A stretch of 64,000 bases of DNA from Plantactinospora sp040120695. Its GTDB lineage: Bacteria > Actinomycetota > Actinomycetes > Mycobacteriales > Micromonosporaceae. Shown here in pieces: positions 49,176-57,984 of this stretch. Numbering within the stretch: the stretch's first letter is position 1; the number at the start of each line of letters is the position of its first letter. The notes under the pieces were generated by a model, which did not search any database, was not told the DNA's origin, and saw only the letters and a program-made list of their open reading frames with translations. A program made the position numbers and the translations under genes. Location of the stretch: positions 62,001 to 126,000 of the forward strand of contig NZ_JBEEAC010000006.1 of NCBI RefSeq assembly GCF_040120695.1. Direction: 5' to 3'.

Positions 49176-51676
49176 CCGGCGAGTTCGTCGGCTCGTGGCG
49201 TACCGCGTTGCGGATCGCCCGCCGCACGTCCCGGCGCCATCCCGGCCGCTCGGCGCTGATCCTGTTGATGCTCCTCCTGCCGGCGTACGCGGCCACGGTG
49301 CTGACGGTCGCCTGGGCCAACCTCGGCACCGTCGACCGGGACGCCACCTTCACGATGGGCGCCACCGACCTGATCATCAGCGCGGCTCCGGACGACCTCG
49401 CCAAGCTGGCCGGCACCCTGCCGCCGGGCAGCCACACCGCCCCGCACACCACCGGCCGTACGATCGTCGCCACCCCCGGCGACGGGCTCGCCAGTTTCGA
49501 GTACGAGGCGACGGACCTGACCGACCCGCTCAACCAGGGCCGGTACGTCGTCCGGGCCGGGGCGGTGCCCCGGGGCGCCGCCGAGGTGGCGGTGAGCCAG
49601 ACCCTCGCCGACCAACTCGGACTCACGGTCGGCGACCCGATTCGTGCCGGGATGCCGCTGCGCGAGTTGACCGTCGTCGGGATCGTCGACCTCAGCCGGT
49701 CGTTGCGGCTGCCGGCGTTGGTCGTACCGGCCGAGGCGGCGCTCTCGACCGGGCCCGCCCAGGCGCTGCTGGTCGGCCTGCCGGCCGGCGCCAGCTGGTC
49801 CGGGCCACCACCCGGGAGGCGCGCGGTGACCGGGCCGGACGGTGCACCGGAGCCGGCCGGCATCGAGTACAGCCTGCGGGACCGGTCCACCCTGGCGCCG
49901 AGCGCGCAGTATCGGGCTACCCAGGCCGCCGCCACGACCCTGGTGGTCAGCTTCGTGGCCGCCCAGGTGGCACTGTTGGTCGGCGCGGCGTTCCTGGTCG
50001 GCGCCCGGCGGCAGCGCAGGGAGCTTGGCCTGGTCGCCGCGGCCGGAGCCAGCCCGCGCCAGGTCGGCCGGATCGTGCTGGCCGGCGGGCTGCTGCACGG
50101 TTCCGTCGCGGCCGGGATCGCCGCGCTGGCCGGAGTCGGCACCGTCATCCTGGCCCAGCCGATCGTCGAACGGGTCTCGGACCATCCGGTGCTGGGTCTG
50201 AGTGTGCCGCTGGGGTCGGTCGCCGGGGTCGCGGCGCTGACCGTGCTGATCGGGCTCGCCGCCGCGTACCTCCCGGCCCGCTCCGCCGCCCGGGGGCCGG
50301 TCCGGGCCACGCTCGGCGGCCACCGGGACCGGTCCCGGACCGATCTGGGCTGGCTGGTGGCGGGTCTGGTGCTGCTGGTGGCCGGCGTGGCGATCCTGCT
50401 CTGGTCGGCGCATCCGGACGGCCGCGCAGAACTCATCGCCCTCGGCGGGATCCTGCTGTTGCTCGGGGTCGTCGCCGGCACGCCCGCGCTGGTCCGGGTC
50501 GTCGGGTGGCTCGCGGCCGGGCTGCCGGTCTCGGCCCGGTTGGCGCTTCGGCACTCGGCCCGGCACCGGCTGCGTACCGGGGCGGCGGTCGCGGCGGTCA
50601 GCGCGGCGGTTGCCGGCAGTGTCGCGCTGGGGCTGGTCGGCGCGGCCCGGAGCGACGCGGCGGAGGTGTGGCGGCAGGCCCGGGACGGGCAGATCCTGCT
50701 CCCCGCCGAGGCGGCGAGTGCGCTCGGCCCGGCCGGGATCCAGCGCCTCGCCGCCGCACTGCCGGCCCGGGACGCGGTCGCGCTGCGGATCGGCACCGAC
50801 CCGAAGCTGTCGCCAGGCGCGGTGCTGGTCCCACCGTCCTGGGATCCGGCCCAGCACTCCGGCCCGGCCGGCGACCAGTTGGCGATCGCGGTCGGCGGTG
50901 CCGAGACGATCCGGGCGGTCACCGGCCGGGAGCCGACCGCAGCCGAGGTCGCCGCGCTGCGCGACGGCGCGGCGGTGCTGTTCAACGACACCCTCGCCGT
51001 CGACGGGCGGGCCACTGTCGCGATCGGCGAGTCCGCACCGGTGACCGTGCCGGTGGTGGTGGCGGTCTCCGGCGAGTACTTCCGGGACCTGCCCGCGATG
51101 GTCCTCGCCGAGGAGACCGCGCAGCGGCTCGGGCTCACCGTGACACCGGGGCGGCTGCTGGTGGACACCACCCGGACGCCCCGGCCGGACGAGGTCGCCG
51201 CCGCGACCACGGTGCTGCTGCGGGCCCAGCTCGCCGCCATCCCGCTGCCGGCGGCCCCGATCGTGGTCGAGCCGGCCCGGCCGCAGCGCGGCCCGACCGA
51301 GACCAGGACCATGTTCTGGGTGCTGGCGGCGGTCAGCGCGGTGGTCACCGTGGTGGCGACCGGGGTCGCGGTCGGGCTGACCGGCGCCGAGTTGCGCGAC
51401 GACCTGGCTACGATGACCGCGGTCGGGGCCGGCCCTCGGGTACGCCGCCGGATCGTGGCCGCCCAGGCTGCCGTGGTGGCCGGGCTCGGCGCACCGCTCG
51501 GCCTGCTCGCCGGTCTCGGCCCGGCCGCCGGGTACGTCGCGTTCAACACCTCGGCACACTGGCGTACGCCCTGGCTCTATCTGCTGCTCCTCGCGCTGCT
51601 GCCACCGGTCCTGGCGACGGTGCTGGCCGGTGCCTTCACCCGGACCCGGGCGATACCGCTCCGGCGGCTGGAGTAA
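49172..51676 (+). CDS. FtsX-type ABC transporter permease (PadR-ABC module 2)
   Basis: The 834-residue membrane protein has an N-terminal helix (ALILLMLLLPAYAATVLTVAWA) and a large extracytoplasmic domain. Two FtsX-like three-helix sets follow, around residues 255-385 and 710-830, with an extra helix pair in the middle (ILLLLGVVAGTPALVRVVGW). ATPase-contact loops are RRELGLVAAAGASPRQVGRIV and RDDLATMTAVGAGPRVRRRIV. Its partner is the upstream ATPase. The substrate is unknown. Confidence 0.9.
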   Translation: MTGEFVGSWRTALRIARRTSRRHPGRSALILLMLLLPAYAATVLTVAWANLGTVDRDATFTMGATDLIISAAPDDLAKLAGTLPPGSHTAPHTTGRTIVATPGDGLASFEYEATDLTDPLNQGRYVVRAGAVPRGAAEVAVSQTLADQLGLTVGDPIRAGMPLRELTVVGIVDLSRSLRLPALVVPAEAALSTGPAQALLVGLPAGASWSGPPPGRRAVTGPDGAPEPAGIEYSLRDRSTLAPSAQYRATQAAATTLVVSFVAAQVALLVGAAFLVGARRQRRELGLVAAAGASPRQVGRIVLAGGLLHGSVAAGIAALAGVGTVILAQPIVERVSDHPVLGLSVPLGSVAGVAALTVLIGLAAAYLPARSAARGPVRATLGGHRDRSRTDLGWLVAGLVLLVAGVAILLWSAHPDGRAELIALGGILLLLGVVAGTPALVRVVGWLAAGLPVSARLALRHSARHRLRTGAAVAAVSAAVAGSVALGLVGAARSDAAEVWRQARDGQILLPAEAASALGPAGIQRLAAALPARDAVALRIGTDPKLSPGAVLVPPSWDPAQHSGPAGDQLAIAVGGAETIRAVTGREPTAAEVAALRDGAAVLFNDTLAVDGRATVAIGESAPVTVPVVVAVSGEYFRDLPAMVLAEETAQRLGLTVTPGRLLVDTTRTPRPDEVAAATTVLLRAQLAAIPLPAAPIVVEPARPQRGPTETRTMFWVLAAVSAVVTVVATGVAVGLTGAELRDDLATMTAVGAGPRVRRRIVAAQAAVVAGLGAPLGLLAGLGPAAGYVAFNTSAHWRTPWLYLLLLALLPPVLATVLAGAFTRTRAIPLRRLE

Positions 51677-51833
51677 CCGGCGGGCGCGACCGTGTGCCGA
51701 CCAGCCGGCCTCCGGCACGCCGCTGGCCGACCAGCCGGCTGACCGGGAGGGGCGCCGGGCGGTCCGGGCCGTCCTGACAGAATGTCGGGGCAGCAGCCCG
51801 GACCGCCCGGACAGACGTGAGGAGACACCTGTC

Positions 51834-53660
51834 GTGATCCGTACCCATGACGCCGGCACCCTGCGCGCGAGCGACGCCGGCCGCACGGTGACCCTCGCCG
51901 GCTGGGTCGCCCGCCGGCGGGACCACGGCGGGGTCATCTTCGTCGACCTGCGGGACGCCTCCGGCGTCGTGCAGGTGGTCTTCCGGGAGGGGATGGAGTC
52001 GGCGCACGCGCTGCGCAACGAGTTCTGTGTGCGGGTGACCGGCGAGGTGACCCGCCGCCCCGAGGGCAACGACAACCCCGAGCTGGCCACCGGGGAGATC
52101 GAGGTGACGGTCAACCAGCTGGAGATCCTCTCCGAGGCGGCGCCGCTGCCGCTGCCGGTGGACGACCAGGTGGAGGCCGGCGACGACGTACGCCTCAAGT
52201 ACCGCTACCTGGACCTGCGACGCAGCGGCCCGGCCCGGGCGATGCGGCTGCGCTCGGCGGCCAACCAGCTCGCCCGGGGCGTGCTGCACGCCCGCGACTT
52301 CCTGGAGATCGAGACGCCGACCCTGACCCGGTCGACGCCGGAGGGCGCCCGCGACTTCCTGGTGCCGGTACGCCTCCAGCCCGGCACCTGGTATGCCCTG
52401 CCGCAGTCCCCACAGCTGTTCAAGCAGCTGCTGATGGTCGGCGGGATGGAGCGCTACTACCAGATCGCCCGCTGCTACCGGGACGAGGACTTCCGGGCCG
52501 ACCGGCAGCCGGAGTTCACCCAGCTCGACATCGAGATGTCGTTCGTCACCCAGGACGACGTGATCGACCTCGGCGAGGAGATCGTCGCCACGCTCTGGCG
52601 GGAGCTGGCCGGGCACGAGATCAGCCGGCCGATTCCCCGGATCACCTGGCACGACGCCATGGACCGGTACGGCTCCGACAAGCCCGACCTGCGCTACGGG
52701 GTCGAGCTGACCGAGCTGACCGACTACCTGCGGGGGACCGCCTTCCGGGTCTTCGCCGGGGCGATCGACGCCGGTGGCTACGTCGGCGCGGTGGTGATGC
52801 CGGGTGGTGCCGGGCAGAGCCGCAAGGAGCTGGACGGCTGGCAGGACTGGGCGAAGGCGCGCGGCGCCCGTGGCCTGGCGTACGTGGTGCTGGACGCCGA
52901 GTCCGGCGAGGCCCGGGGGCCGGTGGCGAAGAACCTGTCGGCCGAGCACCTGACCGGGCTGGCCGACGCGGTCGGGGCGAAGCCGGGCGACGCGGTCTTC
53001 TTCGCCGCCAGCGCGCAGCGGCGGGAGGCGCAGGAGTTGCTGGGTGCGGCCCGGGCCGAGATCGCCAGGCGGGCCGGACTGGTCGACGAGAGCGCCTGGG
53101 CGTTCTGCTGGGTGGTCGACGCGCCGATGTTCGAGCCGGCCTCGGACTCCGACGGTGGCGGTGCGGGCGGTTGGACCGCCGTGCACCATCCGTTCACCTC
53201 GCCGAACGCCGACTGGGTGGACCGGTTCGAGGAGGCACCGGACCGGGCGCTGGCGTACGCGTACGACATCGTCTGCAACGGCAACGAGATCGGTGGTGGA
53301 TCGATCCGTATCCACCGGGCCGACGTACAGCGCCGGGTTTTCGACCTGCTCGGCATCAGCCCGGAGGACGCGGCGGACAAGTTCGGCTTCCTGTTGGAGG
53401 CGTTCAAGTACGGGCCGCCGCCGCACGGCGGGATCGCGTTCGGCTGGGACCGGGTCTGCATGCTGCTCTCCGGGGCCGACTCGATCCGCGAGGTGATCGC
53501 CTTCCCGAAGACCCGGGGTGGGTTCGATCCGCTGACCAGCGCCCCAACCCCGATCACGGCCCAGCAGCGGGCCGAGGCGGGCATCGATGCCAAGCCGAAG
53601 CCGGCGGCACCGTCGCACGGCGGCACCGCCGGGGTGGCAGCCCCGGTCGAGCCCTCCTGA
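51834..53660 (+). CDS. aspS: aspartate--tRNA ligase
   Basis: Class II synthetase of 608 residues. The N-terminal OB-fold anticodon domain reads VTLAGWVARRRDHGGVIFVDLRD. Motif 2 is YYQIARCYRDEDFRADRQPEFTQLDIE, a bacterial GAD insertion lies at about residues 310-420, and motif 3 is GGIAFGWDRVCML. The GTG at 51834 follows GAGGAGA. Whether it also charges tRNA-Asn cannot be read safely. A hairpin terminator follows. Confidence 0.96.
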   Translation: MIRTHDAGTLRASDAGRTVTLAGWVARRRDHGGVIFVDLRDASGVVQVVFREGMESAHALRNEFCVRVTGEVTRRPEGNDNPELATGEIEVTVNQLEILSEAAPLPLPVDDQVEAGDDVRLKYRYLDLRRSGPARAMRLRSAANQLARGVLHARDFLEIETPTLTRSTPEGARDFLVPVRLQPGTWYALPQSPQLFKQLLMVGGMERYYQIARCYRDEDFRADRQPEFTQLDIEMSFVTQDDVIDLGEEIVATLWRELAGHEISRPIPRITWHDAMDRYGSDKPDLRYGVELTELTDYLRGTAFRVFAGAIDAGGYVGAVVMPGGAGQSRKELDGWQDWAKARGARGLAYVVLDAESGEARGPVAKNLSAEHLTGLADAVGAKPGDAVFFAASAQRREAQELLGAARAEIARRAGLVDESAWAFCWVVDAPMFEPASDSDGGGAGGWTAVHHPFTSPNADWVDRFEEAPDRALAYAYDIVCNGNEIGGGSIRIHRADVQRRVFDLLGISPEDAADKFGFLLEAFKYGPPPHGGIAFGWDRVCMLLSGADSIREVIAFPKTRGGFDPLTSAPTPITAQQRAEAGIDAKPKPAAPSHGGTAGVAAPVEPS

Positions 53661-53672
53661 GGATCCGAGCCG

Positions 53673-53708
53673 ATGCCGCCGGAACGCCGTAAGGCGTCCC
53701 GGCGGTAT
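53673..53708 (+). terminator. terminator after aspS
   Basis: 16-nt arms 53673-53688 and 53693-53708 pair at 14 positions around GTAA, 12 nt past the aspS stop. Confidence 0.7.
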
Positions 53709-53830
53709 CGCCTGCCATGGTTCGCCGGGCCGCTGCTCCCGGGCGACCCGCTCGGCGGGGGTCGCGCGGCGATCCGCCGACGACCGGGGGTGGGGGCAAT
53801 CGACTTGCTTCGGATGCTCATACTCGGTCC

Positions 53831-55399
53831 ATGGCGCCCAACCCTGATCTGATCATCGACTTGGACCCGAGCGAGGTGGGGTCCGAGGTCGTCAAGACCG
53901 TCGTCCTGCCCTGGTCGGGCCAGAGCACCCCCTTGCGGATTCCGGCCGGGCTCAGCGACGGCAGCATGCTGCGGCTGCCCGGCATCGGCCCGGCGACCGT
54001 GCCCGGTGGACCGCCCCGGGACGCGTACGTCCAGGTCCGGATCGTGCCGGGCGGAGGCGGTGCGGTCCCCGCGAGCTTCGGAACGGCACCCTCCGGCATG
54101 CCCGGTCCGGTGACGTCGGCCCCGCCGACCACCCCGTTCGGGTCACCGCCGGTCTCCGCCCCGCCCACCACGCCGTTCGGCGCGGGCCCTCCGGCCGCGC
54201 CGACCGCTCCCTACGGCACCCCGCCGGTGTCCGGTCCGCCGACCACCCCGTTCGGGGCGCAGCCGCCGATGTCGGCTCCGCCGTTCGGGGCGCCGCCGCC
54301 GGTGTCGGGTCCGCCGACCGCGCCCTTCGGGGCCAACCCGCCCGGGCCGCAGTTCGGTGGACCGCCGCAGTTCGGTGGACCGCCGCAGTTCGGTGCGTTT
54401 CCGCCGCCGCCCGCCAAGTCCGGACGCGGCAAGATCATCGCCATCGTCGGCGGCGCCGTCGCGGTGGTCCTGCTGGTCGCGCTGGCGGTGCCGCTGCTGA
54501 TCTGGGCCGGCAACCGTGACGACGGGGGCTCGCCCTCGGACCGGACCGCCGCCGGCCAGGGCGGGGAGCCCTCGCCGAGCGCCGCGCCGGTCAGCGCACA
54601 GGAGTACCAGGCGCTACTGGCCGAGGTCGACAAGGCGTTGACGCCGGGCTTCACCCAGCTCGGCGCGGCCAAGAGCCCCAAGGCGATCGGCACCGCCGCC
54701 GGCGCCATCGGGCGGGCACTCGACCAGCAGATCACCACGCTGTCCGCCGTCGTGCCGCCGGAGAACGCCGCGACGGCGCACGCCGACCTGCTGCGCGGGT
54801 TGGAGGGCATGGTCGACTCGATCACCGAGACCGGCTCGGCCGCCGGGGCCGGCGAGGTCTGCCTCGGCTCGTCGGCGTTGGCCCGGGTCAGCCGGGATCC
54901 GGCCGCCGAGGACGTACGCACGGCGCAGCAGGCGCTGGCGGCGGCGGACCCGGCACAGCCGTTCGAGGTCGGCAAGTTCGTGCCGAAGAAGACCTCCGAC
55001 ACCAACCGGCGGTTGAGCAACGGCGCATACATCAAGCGGGTGCGCAGCGGCCAGGGGAAGCTCAAGATCGAAAACGGTGGCAGCAGCGACGCGGTCATCA
55101 ACCTGGTGCTGGGCAGCGCCAAGACCCCGACGGTCAGCGTCTACGTCCGGGCCAAGGGCAAGCACACCGTCTCGTCGATCAAGGACGGCACGTACCGGAT
55201 CTACATGACCGGTGGCAAGGACTGGGACGCCCGGGCCAAGGGGTTCAGCCGGAGCTGCAACTTCCAACGGTTCGAGGACACCTTCAAGTTCACCACCACC
55301 TCCTCCCAGTACACGATCTGGACGATCACGTTGACTCCGGTCGCGGGTGGCAACGCACAGACCAGCGAGGTCGACCCGGACTCGTTCCCGGGCGGCTGA
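53831..55399 (+). CDS. Pro-rich single-pass membrane protein with DnaJ-C-like N-terminus
   Basis: The 522-residue protein starts with residues 1-80 (LIIDLDPSEVGSEVVKTVVLPWSG, LRIPAGLSDGSMLRLPGIG), which resemble the client-binding C-terminal domain of DnaJ. A ~100-residue Pro/Phe/Gly repeat region based on PPTTPFG and PPQFGG follows. One helix lies at about residues 202-224 (IIAIVGGAVAVVLLVALAVPLLIWA). The ~300-residue outer part has GEVCLGSS and SRSCNFQRF cysteines. The ATG at 53831 begins MAPNPDLIIDLD; no strong ribosome site is visible. Function not known. Confidence 0.72.
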   Translation: MAPNPDLIIDLDPSEVGSEVVKTVVLPWSGQSTPLRIPAGLSDGSMLRLPGIGPATVPGGPPRDAYVQVRIVPGGGGAVPASFGTAPSGMPGPVTSAPPTTPFGSPPVSAPPTTPFGAGPPAAPTAPYGTPPVSGPPTTPFGAQPPMSAPPFGAPPPVSGPPTAPFGANPPGPQFGGPPQFGGPPQFGAFPPPPAKSGRGKIIAIVGGAVAVVLLVALAVPLLIWAGNRDDGGSPSDRTAAGQGGEPSPSAAPVSAQEYQALLAEVDKALTPGFTQLGAAKSPKAIGTAAGAIGRALDQQITTLSAVVPPENAATAHADLLRGLEGMVDSITETGSAAGAGEVCLGSSALARVSRDPAAEDVRTAQQALAAADPAQPFEVGKFVPKKTSDTNRRLSNGAYIKRVRSGQGKLKIENGGSSDAVINLVLGSAKTPTVSVYVRAKGKHTVSSIKDGTYRIYMTGGKDWDARAKGFSRSCNFQRFEDTFKFTTTSSQYTIWTITLTPVAGGNAQTSEVDPDSFPGG

Positions 55400-55448
55400 C
55401 CGGAGGCGACATGCCCTCCCGGCGGGCGGCGGGGGCGGTGCCAGCGAC

Positions 55449-55499
55449 GACGTACCGGCCGGGTCCACGGACCCGGCCGGTACGTCTGTCAGCGCTGAC
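55449..55499 (+). terminator. terminator-like perfect hairpin plus palindrome
   Basis: GACGTACCGGCCGGGTCC (55449-55466) and its exact complement (55469-55486) are separated by only two bases, followed by the palindrome GTCAGCGCTGAC (55488-55499). It lies 50 nt after the Pro-rich protein gene. Confidence 0.75.
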
Positions 55500-55573
55500 C
55501 TCTCCCGGTCGCCGGACCACCCCCTGAGATCCCCGCGCTGTCGGACCACCTCTGCGCAGAGGTCTCAAGATCG

Positions 55574-55616
55574 TGCACAGATTCTGTGCACAACTATTGT
55601 GCACAGAATCTGTGCA
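55574..55616. promoter_or_regulatory. nested double-palindrome operator of the ArsR-type/MFS operon
   Basis: TGCACAGATTCTGTGCACA (55574-55592) and its exact complement (55598-55616) form a 19-bp inverted repeat around ACTAT. Each arm is itself a palindrome (TGCACAG/CTGTGCA around three bases). A further TGTGCA half-site follows at 55624-55629, 3 nt before the start codon at 55633. Confidence 0.85.
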
Positions 55617-55632
55617 CAGTTATTGTGCATCT

Positions 55633-56295
55633 ATGGAACCTGATGCCTCGCCCTCCGCCGAACCGCCGGCCTCGGTGGTGGCGCTGGACAGCGCGCAGAT
55701 CCGCGTGCTGGCCCACCCGCTGCGCGCCCGACTGCTGATCGCGCTCCGCTCGGACGGCCCGGCCACCGCGACCCGGCTGGCCCAGGCGCTCGGCACCAAC
55801 ACCGGCGCCACCAGCTATCACCTGCGGCAGCTCGCCGACGCCGGCCTGGTGGTGGAGGAGCCGGACCGGGCGTCCGGACGGCAGCGCTGGTGGCGGGCCA
55901 TGCACCAGTTCAGCAGTTGGCGCCGGAGCGACTTCGCCGGCGACCCGGACGCGCTGGCCGCGTCCGACTGGCTGCACCGGCACGCGGTACGGCTGCACGC
56001 CGACCTGACCGAGCGCTGGGTGACCGAGCAGCACGACTACCCGGCCGAGTGGCATGACGCGGCGACCTTCTCCGACGTGCTGCTCCGGCTGACCCCGGCG
56101 CAGTTGCGGCAGCTCACCGACGAACTGCACGCGGTGGTGGACCGCTACCGGCACGCCGTACCGGCGGTCGACGGCACGGACCCGGCCGCGCCGGAGGACG
56201 GCACCGAGCAGGTCCTGCTCTACCTGCACAGCTTTCCGGTACGCGGGCGGATTCCCCTGGCCGGGGGAGTCGACGAGAGGGGAGAACGGTCGTGA
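55633..56295 (+). CDS. ArsR/HTH_20-type transcriptional regulator
   Basis: The 220-residue protein has a winged helix near residues 22-85 (QIRVLAHPLRARLLIALRSDGPATATRLAQALGTNTGATSYHLRQLADAGLV). A helical C-terminal region rich in His, Asp and Arg follows, without clear metal-binding cysteines. No ribosome site precedes the ATG, and the operator ends 16 nt before it, so the transcript may be leaderless. It overlaps the MFS gene by 4 nt and most likely represses both by binding the nested TGTGCACA palindromes. Inducer unknown. Confidence 0.9.
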   Translation: MEPDASPSAEPPASVVALDSAQIRVLAHPLRARLLIALRSDGPATATRLAQALGTNTGATSYHLRQLADAGLVVEEPDRASGRQRWWRAMHQFSSWRRSDFAGDPDALAASDWLHRHAVRLHADLTERWVTEQHDYPAEWHDAATFSDVLLRLTPAQLRQLTDELHAVVDRYRHAVPAVDGTDPAAPEDGTEQVLLYLHSFPVRGRIPLAGGVDERGERS

Positions 56296-57560
56296 CCACC
56301 CTTACCGGCAGGCAGGTCCGGCGACGTTACCTGATCCTGCACGGGCTGCGCTGGCTGCCCTCCGGGCTGCTGATCCCCGTGCTCATGCTGCTGCTGTTGG
56401 AACGCGGGCTCAGCCTTCCCCAGCTCGGGTTCGTCGCCGCGGCCCAGGGACTGCTGGTGCTCGCGCTGGAACTGCCGACCGCCGGGCTCGCCGACGCGCT
56501 GGGCCGCAAACCCCTGCTGGTGGTGGCCGGGCTGGTCAACCTCGGATCACTGCTGCTCCTGCTGACGGCAGACTCCTTCGGACTGTTCCTCCTGGCCTTC
56601 GTACTCCAGGGGATCTTCCGGGCCCTGGACAGCGGCCCGCTCGAATCCTGGTACGTCGACGCCGCCCTGGCCGCCGATCCGGACGCGCCGATCGAGCGCG
56701 GACTCAGCGCCGGCGGAGTCGTGCTCGGTGTCGGCATCGGCGCGGGCGCGCTGCTCAGCGGCGGCCTCGTCGCGCTCGGTCCGGTCGGCACGGTCAGCGC
56801 GCTCAGCCTGCCGGTGCTGGTGTCGATCGTCCTGGAGGTCGTCGGCCTGGCCGCCCTGCTCCTGCTCATGGTGGAGGTGCGCCCAGCCGCCGGTGTCGTC
56901 GCGCTGCGCACCTCGCTCCGGGCGGTGCCGCGGGTGATCGGCGGCGCACTCGGGCTGGTCCGCCGCTCCCGGATCGTGCTCGCGCTGATCGCGGTGGAGC
57001 TGTTCTGGGGCTTCGGGATGGTCACCTTCGAGGTGTTGCTGCCGCTCCGGCTCGCCGAGGTGCTCGGCGACCCGGACCGGGCGGCGGCCCTGCTCGGACC
57101 GACCGCCTCGGTGGCCTGGCTCGCCTCGGCGGGCGGTGCGGCGCTGATCGTGTACGCGAGCCGGTGGCTGGGGGTGCCGATCAGCGCCGCGCTGCTCCGG
57201 ATCCTCCAGGGGGCCACTGTCGTCGGGATGGGGCTGCTGGCCGGGCCGGCCGGGATCATCGCCGCCTACCTGCTCTGCTACGCCGTGCACGGCGCGTCCA
57301 ACCCGCTGCACTCCGGACTGCTGCACCGCCAGGTCGACGGCCCGTACCGGAACAGCGTCATCTCGCTGAACTCGATGGTGGCCCAGCCGGCCGGCGCGCT
57401 CGGCGGTGTCCTGCTCACCTCGCTGGCCGCGGCGACCTCGGTGAGCACCGCGATGGTGGTCGGCGGGATCGTGCTGGCCGTCGCCGCCCCGCTCTACCTG
57501 CCCGCCTGGTGGGCGACCCGTCGCGCGGTGCCGCCCGCCGAGTTGGCGCCGACCGGGTAG
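56292..57560 (+). CDS. MFS transporter
   Basis: The 422-residue membrane protein has about 12 helices. The first loop shows the motif-A-like GLADALGRKPLLV, and the middle loop is short. It resembles the MFS group of drug or metabolite exporters that begin RRRYLILHGLRWLPSGLLIPVLMLLLLERG. The GTG overlaps the stop of the ArsR-type regulator, so efflux of the regulator's inducer is the natural hypothesis. Confidence 0.88.
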   Translation: MTTLTGRQVRRRYLILHGLRWLPSGLLIPVLMLLLLERGLSLPQLGFVAAAQGLLVLALELPTAGLADALGRKPLLVVAGLVNLGSLLLLLTADSFGLFLLAFVLQGIFRALDSGPLESWYVDAALAADPDAPIERGLSAGGVVLGVGIGAGALLSGGLVALGPVGTVSALSLPVLVSIVLEVVGLAALLLLMVEVRPAAGVVALRTSLRAVPRVIGGALGLVRRSRIVLALIAVELFWGFGMVTFEVLLPLRLAEVLGDPDRAAALLGPTASVAWLASAGGAALIVYASRWLGVPISAALLRILQGATVVGMGLLAGPAGIIAAYLLCYAVHGASNPLHSGLLHRQVDGPYRNSVISLNSMVAQPAGALGGVLLTSLAAATSVSTAMVVGGIVLAVAAPLYLPAWWATRRAVPPAELAPTG

Positions 57561-57578
57561 CCGACCGGCACCGAGGTC

Positions 57579-57612
57579 CCGCCGGGCTTACCTGGTCGGT
57601 GCAGCCCGGCGG
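57579..57612 (+). terminator. hairpin after the MFS gene
   Basis: CCGCCGGGCT (57579-57588) and AGCCCGGCGG (57603-57612) pair perfectly around 14 nt, 18 nt past the stop. There is no T run. Confidence 0.55.
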
Positions 57613-57686
57613 TCCCGGTGGATTGGCCCGGGCCGTCGTCGGGTACATCCTGGCCGACCTACTGGGACCCCCGCCGGGAGGAACAC

Positions 57687-57908
57687 ATGCTCGCCTACAT
57701 CGCCGCCGGAGTTTTCGCCTTTGCGCTGCTGCTGGACCTGTTCGAGGAGGACCTGGGCGCGCCCGACCTGTTCAACTTCTCCACGCTCGTGCTGATCGGG
57801 CTGCTCTGCCTCGCCCTGTACCTCGCCGGGGTGGGCCGTGGCCCGCGCACCGCGGGTGGCGGCGGTGGCGGACGTTGGTACCGGGGTCGGCGGCCTGGTC
57901 GGGGCTGA
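57687..57908 (+). CDS. small two-helix membrane protein
   Basis: The 73-residue protein has two hydrophobic segments (residues 3-17 and 32-49, separated by LFEEDLGAPDLFNFST) and a Gly/Arg-rich end. A very good ribosome site GGGAGGA lies 4-5 nt before the ATG, which decides the start. It stands alone between the MFS gene and rarA. Function unknown. Confidence 0.72.
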   Translation: MLAYIAAGVFAFALLLDLFEEDLGAPDLFNFSTLVLIGLLCLALYLAGVGRGPRTAGGGGGGRWYRGRRPGRG

Positions 57909-57984
57909 TATTCGTCGGAACCACGACCGGCCCGGTTATCGGTGCATTTCCGGCACCGGAAACCGGGCCGGTACTGTCTTCGTG

